From Terriglobia bacterium (GTDB taxonomy: Bacteria > Acidobacteriota > Terriglobia > Bryobacterales > Bryobacteraceae), in contig JAIQFE010000019.1 in the NCBI GenBank assembly GCA_020073445.1, positions 1-64,000 on the forward strand: a DNA stretch of 64,000 nucleotides. The letters run 5' to 3'. Position 1 is the first letter of the stretch. Every line of letters begins with the position of its first letter. The notes under the pieces were generated by a model, which worked only from the letters and a program-made list of their open reading frames with translations, made no database searches and was not told the origin of the DNA. Shown piece by piece: positions 52,843 to 60,022 of this stretch. A program made the position numbers and the translations under genes.

Positions 52843-53064
52843 CTAGAGAAGTCGTGCGAACTCGTCCACGGAAAGTCCCGCTTCGCGGATCAGTGCTCTA
52901 AGGGTGCCTTTGGCAACTTCCTTATGGTTGGGAATCGACAAGCGCCTGTGTGGCGGATCCGAGTGCCTCACGATAATGTGGCTTCCGTGTTGCTCGTCGA
53001 ATTCGTATCCCACGCTTCTAAATGCGCGAACAGCGTCGCTGCCGGATACCACCGGCAGTTTCAC
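52843..53064 (-). CDS. hicA: HicA-type toxin (mRNA interferase)
   Basis: The 73-residue protein is a double-stranded-RNA-binding-like HicA/YcfA domain: V-S-G-S-D-A-V-R-A-F-R-S-V-G-Y near the start, the catalytic histidine in Q-H-G-S-H-I-I-V, and the final helix T-L-R-A-L-I-R-E-A-G-L-S. It cleaves mRNA when free of its antitoxin. Its start overlaps the hicB stop by four bases, so the antitoxin is translated first. Confidence 0.88.
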   Translation of the reverse strand: MKLPVVSGSDAVRAFRSVGYEFDEQHGSHIIVRHSDPPHRRLSIPNHKEVAKGTLRALIREAGLSVDEFARLL

Positions 53065-53276
53065 CGATTGGTGACCTCGATGACTTCTTCCTCAATACCT
53101 GGGGGCACAGGATCGCCGTGCTTGACGAGGCTTTTCAGGTATCCTTCAATCGCTTCCCGGATATTCGCGGTCGCCTCTGCTCGAGTGTGGCCCTGGGACA
53201 CACAGCCGGGCAAGGTTGGGCAGGTGGCGACATAAATTCCGTCTTCGTCCTGCTCCAGGTAGACCCGGTATTTCAT
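53061..53276 (-). CDS. hicB: HicB-type antitoxin, short form
   Basis: The ATG at 53276 gives 71 residues, beginning K-Y-R-V-Y-L-E-Q-D-E-D-G-I-Y-V-A-T-C-P-x-L-P-G-C-V-S-Q-G, the HicB/UPF0150 core that covers the HicA active site. A longer start at 53315 exists but adds only 13 residues without the fold. The usual C-terminal DNA-binding domain is missing, so autoregulation must differ from that of longer HicBs. The gene precedes hicA, the reverse of the toxin-first order in Escherichia coli. Confidence 0.85.
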   Translation of the reverse strand: MKYRVYLEQDEDGIYVATCPTLPGCVSQGHTRAEATANIREAIEGYLKSLVKHGDPVPPGIEEEVIEVTNR

Positions 53277-53301
53277 CGACTTGTATTCTAGCAGGCCCTG
53301 C

Positions 53302-53460
53302 TCAAAGGTGGCCATACTCCGGGCCAGTTGGCTTCTGAAACTTCTCCCCGCACAAGGAACATTCGTATTGTCCGGTTTCTTCGCCGGTATTGATCAATAC
53401 TGGCACCTGGAGCTCGTGGGGGCACGGGTGTTTGGCGGTCACATCGGTTGATTTTTCCAT
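53302..53460 (-). CDS. 52-residue zinc-ribbon-like mini-protein
   Basis: The ATG at 53460 and stop at 53302 enclose 52 residues. Cys13 and His15 (P-C-P-H) pair with Cys34 and Cys37 (E-C-S-L-C-G-E-K-F), a layout for a zinc knuckle. The reading frame is shorter than most automatic cut-offs. No Shine-Dalgarno is obvious. It lies 25 bp upstream of hicB on the same strand; another, longer frame on this strand lacks any such motif and is not preferred. Confidence 0.45.
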   Translation of the reverse strand: MEKSTDVTAKHPCPHELQVPVLINTGEETGQYECSLCGEKFQKPTGPEYGHL

Positions 53461-53508
53461 GGGCGATCATAACCCCGGTCGCAAATCTAGTCAAACCTGT
53501 TTCAATAC

Positions 53509-53712
53509 TTAGTTCTCCCAGGCCGACTTCACGAACTTGACGGCGGCGTACACAATGGCAGGGACAGCCAGAATGCCGAAGAGCACGCCTAAAACGATTA
53601 CCAGGAATCTTACTGCGCCTCGGACTACGTCGTTCCAGATGGGAGACCAGCGCGCCAGGAATAAAACAGCCGCAATAATGATAAGCAGCGTGATGATGGC
53701 GGAATCGCTCAC
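53509..53712 (-). CDS. Small two-helix membrane protein
   Basis: The 67-residue protein has two hydrophobic helices, I-I-T-L-L-I-I-I-A-A-V-L-F-L-A near residues 6-20 and F-L-V-I-V-L-G-V-L-F-G-I-L-A near 36-50, separated by a W-S-P-I-W-N-D-V-V-R loop. It has a plausible ATG at 53712 and no close relative I can name. It follows asnS on the same strand, 135 bp away. Confidence 0.5.
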   Translation of the reverse strand: MSDSAIITLLIIIAAVLFLARWSPIWNDVVRGAVRFLVIVLGVLFGILAVPAIVYAAVKFVKSAWEN

Positions 53713-53847
53713 GCTGAATAGTGGCGGCCGACTAACCTCTAAGGTTTCGCCTTCGCCTGATTCTACCCCAGTTGCTGCCCAGTCCCCACACCGGATCCGT
53801 GAGCCTGCAGGGCCGATTTGGGCGGCGTAGCCACTTCCGGCTGGAGC

Positions 53848-55149
53848 CTAAGGTTTCGTGCGATATATCATCCGCGGGAACGCAGTGGTTTCGCGGACGT
53901 GCTCCAGGCCGCACATCCAGGCCACGAAACGCTCGACGCCCATACCAAAGCCGGCGTGCGGGACGCTGCCGTACTTGCGCAGATCCAGGTACCACTCGAA
54001 CGCCTCGCGCGGCAGTTTGTGTTCCTCCAGGCGCTTGAGCAGCAGATCCAGCTCGTGAATGCGCTGGCCGCCGCCGATGATTTCCCCATAGCCTTCGGGC
54101 GCGATGAAGTCGACGCCTAGAGCAACGTCCGGACGATCCGGCGCCGGCGCGAAATAGAATGCCTTGACCGCAGCCGGATAGCGATCGATCATCACCGGGC
54201 GGTCGAGATCTTCGGTGACCAGCGTCTCGTCGGTGTTGCCCAGATCGCTGCCCCACTGGATCTCGCTGCCCTTGGATTTGAGTTTTTCGACCGCCTGATC
54301 GTAGGTCATCCGATGGAAGGGGGCCTTCACCGCTTCGAGCTTCGAGACGTCGCGCTCCAGAATCTTCAAGTCCTCGCGCCGATTCTCCAGAACGCGACCG
54401 ATGACGTGCAAAATCAGTTCCTCGCCGACATGCTTGACGTCTTCGAGATCGGCATAGGCCATCTCCGGTTCCACCATCCAGAACTCGGTCAGATGGCGGC
54501 GGGTCTTGGATTTTTCGGCGCGAAACACCGGACCGAAGCAATACGTTTTGCCGAAGGCCGCGGCAGTCGCCTCGCCATAGAGCTGGCCGGATTGCGCCAG
54601 ATAGACCTTTTCGTCTTCGAAGTAATCCACCTCGAATAACGTGGTGGTGCCTTCGCAGGCCGCGGGCGTAAAGATCGGCGTGTCGACCAGGATGAAGCCG
54701 TGAGAATCGAAGTAATCGCGAATCGCCTTGATCACCTCATGGCGGACGAGCAGCGCCGAGTGCTGGCGGCGGCTGCGCAGCCACAGATGGCGATGGTCCA
54801 TCAGGAAGTCGATGCCGTGCTCTTTCGGCGTGATGGGATAGGGATCGGATTCAGGCACGCGCTGGACGATTTCCGCGCTTTCCAGATCCATCTCGTACCC
54901 GCCGGCTGCGCGAGCTTCCGCGCGAATCTTGCCGCGGACGATCAGGGACGATTCCTGGGTCAGGTGCTTGAGCGACTCGAACAATTCTTCGGGCAGCGCC
55001 GATTTGACGGCGACGCATTGTATGATTCCCGAGCCGTCGCGCACTTGCGGGAAACAGATCTTGCCGCCGCTGCGAAGGTTGTAGAGCCAGCCGGCGATTT
55101 CGACCGCCTCACCCACATGTTTGCCAGCTTCAGCGATCGTGATTCTCAT
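53848..55149 (-). CDS. asnS: Asparaginyl-tRNA synthetase
   Basis: AsnRS attaches asparagine to its tRNA. The 433-residue class IIb enzyme has an N-terminal OB-fold anticodon-binding domain (~1-110, [11 protein letters not shown] near residue 20) and the catalytic core with motif 2 ([16 protein letters not shown]) and motif 3 ([12 protein letters not shown]). Asn-type specificity is by overall similarity and by E-F-W-M-V-E-P-E in the core. The start lies 20 bp inside the 3' end of the isomerase gene, hinting at cotranslation. Confidence 0.95.
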   Translation of the reverse strand: MRITIAEAGKHVGEAVEIAGWLYNLRSGGKICFPQVRDGSGIIQCVAVKSALPEELFESLKHLTQESSLIVRGKIRAEARAAGGYEMDLESAEIVQRVPESDPYPITPKEHGIDFLMDHRHLWLRSRRQHSALLVRHEVIKAIRDYFDSHGFILVDTPIFTPAACEGTTTLFEVDYFEDEKVYLAQSGQLYGEATAAAFGKTYCFGPVFRAEKSKTRRHLTEFWMVEPEMAYADLEDVKHVGEELILHVIGRVLENRREDLKILERDVSKLEAVKAPFHRMTYDQAVEKLKSKGSEIQWGSDLGNTDETLVTEDLDRPVMIDRYPAAVKAFYFAPAPDRPDVALGVDFIAPEGYGEIIGGGQRIHELDLLLKRLEEHKLPREAFEWYLDLRKYGSVPHAGFGMGVERFVAWMCGLEHVRETTAFPRMIYRTKP

Positions 55150-55978
55150 CGACAGATTTCAGTCCTTCCAAATAATCGAACGTTGCTCGCGCAGAGTCGA
55201 TCGGATGCTGCATTTCATCCACTTCGCGCAATTCCAACAGCAAGGGATACTGGCCATCCGCCGAGCGCAATAAATCCATGGCGCGGGCCCAATCTACGGT
55301 CCCTTTACCGGGAAACAGGTGCGAATCGTCGGTGCCGTTGTTGTCGTGCACGTGCGTCGAGCGGATGCGCGGTCTCAGGAGGCGATATTCGTTCTCGATG
55401 CTGCCAAGCATGTGGGCGTGCCCCACGTCGAAGCATACATTCAGATTCAGATGGGTCACCTTGAGGAACATCGTCAGGCGCTCGGCGCTGGATAGCTCGT
55501 TGGGCGTGTTTTCGAGCAGCACTTCCACGCCGCGCTGGCGTGCGAACAGATTGATTTCCTCGAGCGCGGAAAACGCGGAGTCGATTTTGCGCTCGTCGAA
55601 TTCTTCCCACGCGACGCCCAGGTGCTGGATCAGGTAGCGGAAGGGCACGGTCTCCGCGATCTCGAGGGCACGCTTGATCTCGTCAACCGCGTCCAGGCGT
55701 TTCGATTTCACCGGTTCGGTGATGGTGATGATGGAATTCGGTCCGGTGCGGCCCCACACGTTGTCGCTGTACATGGGCGAGTGCAGAGAGTGAACCTTGA
55801 GTTCGGCATCGCGGAACCAGTGACCAAGATCGGAGATCTGGGCCTTGTCGCGATAATCCAGGTGCTGGCGGGCGCAGAAGATCTCGACCAGCGGAATGCC
55901 GGTGTTCCAGATCCGCTCCAGCCACACGGTGGTCAGGCGGTGATTCGCGAAGAGGTGCGTAGAAAGGGCGCGCTGCAT
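55130..55978 (-). CDS. Sugar phosphate isomerase/epimerase (TIM barrel)
   Basis: The 282-residue protein is a xylose-isomerase-like TIM barrel (AP-endonuclease 2 superfamily). Visible family elements are V-H-S-L-H-S-P-M (first metal-side strand), [18 protein letters not shown], and [12 protein letters not shown], with P-L-L-L-E-L near the end. The catalysed reaction is unknown. It is located between gamma-glutamyltransferase and asnS on the same strand; its 3' end overlaps asnS. Confidence 0.8.
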   Translation of the reverse strand: MQRALSTHLFANHRLTTVWLERIWNTGIPLVEIFCARQHLDYRDKAQISDLGHWFRDAELKVHSLHSPMYSDNVWGRTGPNSIITITEPVKSKRLDAVDEIKRALEIAETVPFRYLIQHLGVAWEEFDERKIDSAFSALEEINLFARQRGVEVLLENTPNELSSAERLTMFLKVTHLNLNVCFDVGHAHMLGSIENEYRLLRPRIRSTHVHDNNGTDDSHLFPGKGTVDWARAMDLLRSADGQYPLLLELREVDEMQHPIDSARATFDYLEGLKSVDENHDR

Positions 55979-55997
55979 CTTATCCTAAGTATCGGCG

Positions 55998-57671
55998 TCA
56001 GTAACCGGCAACCTTTCCCGACGCGCGCCCATCCGAGCCGCCCTGGAGCCCACCCCCGCTGTTGACGATCGCCTCCACGCGGGCCAGCACTAAACCGGGC
56101 GAATGGTCGACGTCATAGCCGCGCGATTGGAGCAGCGCGACGGTGTCGGGAGAAATCCCCGGCTCCAGATACAGCTTGTCCGGCTGCCATTGGTGATGGA
56201 TGCGCGGCGCGTCCACCGCGTCCTGGGCGTTCATGCCGAAGTCGACCACGTTCAGGATGGTTTGCAGCACCGCGGAGATGATCCGCGAACCGCCGGGAGC
56301 CCCCACAGCCATGAAGAACTTGCCATCGCGGGTCAGGATGGTCGGCGTCATCGATGAGAGCGGGCGCTTGCCGGGCTGGATAGCGTTCGCTTCGCCCTGG
56401 ATCAGGCCGAACGCGTTGGGCGAGCCCGGCTTGGCCGCGAAATCGTCCATTTCGTCGTTCAGCAGGAAACCGAGGCCCGGCACAGTGATGCCGTTGCCAT
56501 AGCCTTCGTTGAGCGTGAAGGTAACGGCCACGGCGTTGCCCTGCGCGTCGACGACGTTGTAGTGCGTGGTCTCGCCGCCATCGCGTCCGGTGGGCAGGCC
56601 GGGAAGTATCCGCGAACTCGGGGTCGCATGATTCGGATCGATTGTATCGCGGCGGCGCTTGATGTAAGCCGGGTCGAGCAGGCTCGTTAAACGCAACTTG
56701 CCGAAATCGGGATCGCCCAGGTATTGGCTACGGTCGGCGTAGTAGCGCCGCATGACTTCGGCGACATACTCGATTTCAGCAGCGGAGCCGAATCCGGATT
56801 TCTGATACCCGGAGTTCTCCAGCATCCCGAGCATTTGCAGAATCCCGACGCCGCCGGAACTGGGTGGCGGCGCGGCGATGATCCCGTACCCTTTATACGA
56901 GCCAGTCAGCGGGGTGCGCTCGACGGCGGAGTAGTTCTTCAGATCGGACAGCGTGATGAGGCCGCCCTTGCGGGACATCACGTCGGAGAGTTTCTGGGCT
57001 GTCTCGCCTTCGTAGAATTCTTTCACGCCGTTTTGCGCGATGCGATGGAGCGTGCTCGCAAGCTCCGGCTGAGTAAGCGTGTCACCCGGTGCGAAGTAGG
57101 CTCCGTTGTTCTGAAAGATGCGCCTGGATTCCGGGTCTTGCGACAAGTTGCGGGCGGCTTTCAGAGACTCCGCGAGCGGATAGCTGACCTGGAAACCGTG
57201 CTCCGCTAAGGCGATAGCCGGCTCTAGGAGCCCCGACCATTTTCGGCTGCCGTACTTGCGATGAGCCAGTTCGAATCCGCGCACGGTGCCGGGGACGCCG
57301 GCGGACCTCCAACCTTCCAGGCTTTCGCGGGTAGGTTTTCCGGAAGTATCCAAATACATGTCGCGCGAGGCTTTTTCGGGGGCGCGCTCGCGGAAATCGA
57401 CGAAGGTGGATCGGCCGTCAGCGAAACGGATCAGCATGAATCCGCCGCCGCCCAGGTTCCCGGCATAAGGATGCGTCACGGCCAGGGCGAAGCCGACGGC
57501 GATCGCGGCGTCCACGGCATTGCCGCCGTCGCGGAGGACCTGAACACCGACATCGGTCGCCAGAGGCTCCTGCGCCCCCACCATGGCGTGGCGGGCACGA
57601 ACCGGTTCGCGCGCGTCCGCGGAGGGACACAAGCCTACGATCAGGGCAAAGGTGACGAACAGCCACCGCAT
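55998..57671 (-). CDS. ggt: Gamma-glutamyltransferase
   Basis: The enzyme cleaves the gamma-glutamyl bond of glutathione and related compounds in the periplasm and can transfer the glutamyl group. The 557-residue precursor has a signal peptide (~1-20) and the family motif G-G-N-A-V-D-A-A-I-A near residues 50-60. The autocatalytic nucleophile is Thr368 in E-T-T-H-Y-N-V-V-D. The small-subunit part follows with G-F-L-L-N-D-E-M-D-D-F and S-M-T-P-T-I. Immediately upstream of its ATG lies a palindrome with tandem 15-bp repeats. Confidence 0.94.
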   Translation of the reverse strand: MRWLFVTFALIVGLCPSADAREPVRARHAMVGAQEPLATDVGVQVLRDGGNAVDAAIAVGFALAVTHPYAGNLGGGGFMLIRFADGRSTFVDFRERAPEKASRDMYLDTSGKPTRESLEGWRSAGVPGTVRGFELAHRKYGSRKWSGLLEPAIALAEHGFQVSYPLAESLKAARNLSQDPESRRIFQNNGAYFAPGDTLTQPELASTLHRIAQNGVKEFYEGETAQKLSDVMSRKGGLITLSDLKNYSAVERTPLTGSYKGYGIIAAPPPSSGGVGILQMLGMLENSGYQKSGFGSAAEIEYVAEVMRRYYADRSQYLGDPDFGKLRLTSLLDPAYIKRRRDTIDPNHATPSSRILPGLPTGRDGGETTHYNVVDAQGNAVAVTFTLNEGYGNGITVPGLGFLLNDEMDDFAAKPGSPNAFGLIQGEANAIQPGKRPLSSMTPTILTRDGKFFMAVGAPGGSRIISAVLQTILNVVDFGMNAQDAVDAPRIHHQWQPDKLYLEPGISPDTVALLQSRGYDVDHSPGLVLARVEAIVNSGGGLQGGSDGRASGKVAGY

Positions 57672-57675
57672 GCAT

Positions 57676-57714
57676 CCGATTCTAGCGAATCGGCGAAAGG
57701 CGAATCGGTGAACG
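57676..57714. repeat. Palindrome and tandem repeat at ggt start
   Basis: A perfect 7-bp inverted repeat (ccgattc at 57676-57682, gaatcgg at 57687-57693, 4-nt loop) lies 5 bp before the ggt ATG. A 15-bp unit then repeats in tandem (57685-57699, gcgaatcggcgaaag, and 57700-57714, gcgaatcggtgaacg). It may be an operator or translational control site, or REP debris. Confidence 0.5.
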
Positions 57715-57750
57715 AGACGTTAATTCGTAGTTACGACTAGAATTGGACAT

Positions 57751-58077
57751 ATGCCACGCAAGGACATGCGCCGTCACGAACGTATCCCTTGCACGCTGTC
57801 GGTTCTCCTCGGTTGGGCCGCCGAAGACGGCTCCGATCGATACGCTCGCGGCAAATGCCGGGACGTTTCGGAGGTGGGACTCCGGGTGGAGACAGTCGAT
57901 ACCATCCCGCGGCATACCTACGTGAACCTGCGAATCGAGAAATGGGACATGACCACTTCCGCGCGGGTACGCTATTCGCGGCGTGCGGGAGCGACCAATG
58001 TCGTCGGGCTGGAATTGACGCAAAAGGTCCGCAAGCAGATCCTGGATTCGCTGCGCGAACCGCCGCCAGGCTCATAG
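57751..58077 (+). CDS. PilZ-domain protein
   Basis: The 108-residue protein is a single PilZ domain: the R-R-H-E-R-I-P box near the N-terminus that grips cyclic di-GMP, then D-V-S-E-V-G-L-R-V-E and the G-L-E-L end. Stand-alone PilZ proteins respond to cyclic di-GMP and regulate surface polysaccharide or motility. It is divergent from ggt (79 bp between the two start codons) and precedes the ammonium transporter gene by 106 bp on the same strand. Confidence 0.85.
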   Translation: MPRKDMRRHERIPCTLSVLLGWAAEDGSDRYARGKCRDVSEVGLRVETVDTIPRHTYVNLRIEKWDMTTSARVRYSRRAGATNVVGLELTQKVRKQILDSLREPPPGS

Positions 58078-58183
58078 AAAATTCCAATCCATCCCATCAA
58101 AAGAATCGAACGCAACGTCGGTCTGGAAGTTACTATACTGTTTAGACTTACGCCACGGAGCGTAAAGACACAAAGGAGCCCCT

Positions 58184-59635
58184 ATGAGGAACTCGTCTTT
58201 CTCCAGGCTTCGCGCTTTTGGGAGCGCGCCGGCAAAGTCTGCCAAATCACCTGCAAACATGATTCGCAGCATACAGTTTCTGATGCTCATGGCCCTGACG
58301 GCGGGAGTTTCACTCGCGCAGTCGATTCCGCCGGATATCGCCAAGAAGCTGGACGATCTGGACAAAGCCACGAAGAACGCCCAGATGGCTGGCGATAACG
58401 CCTGGATGCTCACCAGCTCGGCCTTGGTGTTGATGATGACCGGTCCGGGCCTGGCGCTGTTCTACGGCGGCCTGGTGCGCAAGAAGAATGTGCTGGGCAC
58501 CATGATGCACAGCTTCATCCTGATGGCCACGGTTTCCATTCTGTGGGCGGTGGTCGGCTACAGCCTGGCGTTCGCCGAAGGCTCACCGTTCATCGGGGAT
58601 TTTCGATACGTGTTTCTGCACGGAGTGGGCGCGGATCCAAACGCCGATTATGCCGCCACCATCCCGCATCAGACGTACATGATCTACCAGCTCATGTTCG
58701 CGATTATCACCCCGGCGCTCATCTCCGGAGCGTTCGCCGAACGGATGAAGTTTTCGGCCATGCTGCTATTCATGACGCTGTGGTCGTTCGTGGTGTACTT
58801 CCCGATGGCGCACATGGTGTGGGGCAAGGGCGGATTCCTGAATGGCGTTCTGGGCGGCACATTTCCGGCCTGGGATTTCGCCGGCGGCACGGTGGTGCAC
58901 ATCACCTCGGGAGTTTCGGCTCTGGTCTGTGCGCTGTATCTGGGCAAGCGCGACAACTATCCGGACGAATCCATGCGGCCGCACAGCGTGGTGCTGAGCG
59001 TGATCGGCGCGTGCCTGCTGTGGGTGGGCTGGTTCGGATTCAACGCGGGCAGCGCAGTGGCGGCGGGATCCCTGGCTACCAGCGCGTTTGTCGCGACGCA
59101 CTTCGCTACTGCGGCGGCTGTATTGAGCTGGATGACGGTCGAATGGATGATGGCGGGCAAGCCGAGCGTGCTGGGAGCTATCTCGGGCGCCGTCGCGGGT
59201 CTGGTGGCGATCACCCCGGCCTCGGGCTTCGTGAAGCCGATGCCCGCCATCGTGATCGGTCTGGCGGCGGGAGTGGTCTGCTACCTGATGGTCACCAAAG
59301 TCAAAAAGATGTTCGGCTACGACGATGCATTGGATGCATTCGGCGTGCACGGAATCGGCGGTACGCTGGGTGCGTTGCTGACTGGCGTGTTCGCGACCAA
59401 GGAAGTCAACGATCTTCGGATGGGCAAGCCGATGGGTCTGGTGGACGGCGATGCCGGCCAGATCATCAACCAGCTGATCGCGGTAGCGATCTCGATTGGG
59501 CTTGCCGTGGTGGGGACGCTGATTATCTTGAAAATTTGCGACGTTGTTTGTGGCGTTCGCGTGACCAAGGATCAGGAAACGGAAGGCCTGGATCTGAGTA
59601 TGCACGGAGAAGAGGGCTACAATCTCGAGTCTTAA
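58184..59635 (+). CDS. amtB: Ammonium transporter
   Basis: AmtB imports ammonium. The 483-residue protein has a strong ribosome binding site (aaaggagc) before the ATG at 58184. An N-terminal 50 residues are presequence-like (a possible internal start at 58259 would omit 25), followed by 11 transmembrane helices. Signature segments are G-P-G-L-A-L-F-Y-G-G-L-V-R-K-K-N, F-A-E-G-S-P-F, G-A-F-A-E-R-M-K-F, H-I-T-S-G-V-S-A-L, and D-A-F-G-V-H-G-I-G-G-T-L-G-A at the second conserved His. It is the first gene of an amtB-glnK-glnD unit. Confidence 0.95.
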   Translation: MRNSSFSRLRAFGSAPAKSAKSPANMIRSIQFLMLMALTAGVSLAQSIPPDIAKKLDDLDKATKNAQMAGDNAWMLTSSALVLMMTGPGLALFYGGLVRKKNVLGTMMHSFILMATVSILWAVVGYSLAFAEGSPFIGDFRYVFLHGVGADPNADYAATIPHQTYMIYQLMFAIITPALISGAFAERMKFSAMLLFMTLWSFVVYFPMAHMVWGKGGFLNGVLGGTFPAWDFAGGTVVHITSGVSALVCALYLGKRDNYPDESMRPHSVVLSVIGACLLWVGWFGFNAGSAVAAGSLATSAFVATHFATAAAVLSWMTVEWMMAGKPSVLGAISGAVAGLVAITPASGFVKPMPAIVIGLAAGVVCYLMVTKVKKMFGYDDALDAFGVHGIGGTLGALLTGVFATKEVNDLRMGKPMGLVDGDAGQIINQLIAVAISIGLAVVGTLIILKICDVVCGVRVTKDQETEGLDLSMHGEEGYNLES

Positions 59636-59683
59636 GCGAGGTGGCCGCGTGCGGAGGAGTATACTTCCGCAAGGAGACCTGAC

Positions 59684-60022
59684 ATGAAAAAAATCGAAGC
59701 AATCATCCAGCCGCACAAGCTGGAAGACGCAAAAGAAGCCCTCAAGAACATAGGCGTCGATGGGATGACGATCACCGAGGTTCGCGGGCACGGTCGCCAG
59801 AAGGGCCACACGGAGGTCTACCGCGGGATGGAATATAAGGTAGACCTGCTGCCGAAGGTGAAGCTGGAGCTGGTGGTGACGGATCAGCGCGCCGATGAAG
59901 TGATCCGGACGCTGGCTACGGCCGCGCGAACGGGCAAGATCGGCGACGGCAAGATTTTCGTGTATGCGGTAGCCGACGCGGTCCGGATCCGCAACGACGA
60001 CCGGGGAGAAGCAGCATTGTGA
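59684..60022 (+). CDS. glnK: Nitrogen regulatory protein PII
   Basis: The 112-residue PII protein senses 2-oxoglutarate and ATP/ADP and controls AmtB and glutamine synthetase regulation. The T-loop contains Tyr51 (in Y-R-G-M-E-Y), the site modified by uridylyltransferase GlnD. The K-V-K-L-E-L-V-V and G-K-I-G-D-G-K-I-F-V segments are conserved. A hairpin lies before its ribosome binding site (aaggaga), and its stop overlaps glnD. Position between amtB and glnD suits the GlnK type. Confidence 0.96.
   Translation: MKKIEAIIQPHKLEDAKEALKNIGVDGMTITEVRGHGRQKGHTEVYRGMEYKVDLLPKVKLELVVTDQRADEVIRTLATAARTGKIGDGKIFVYAVADAVRIRNDDRGEAAL

Noticed and set aside
53288-53494. 68-residue minus-strand frame upstream of hicB
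   Set aside because: No motif; the alternative 52-residue frame in the same place has a clear Cys/His pattern and is preferred.
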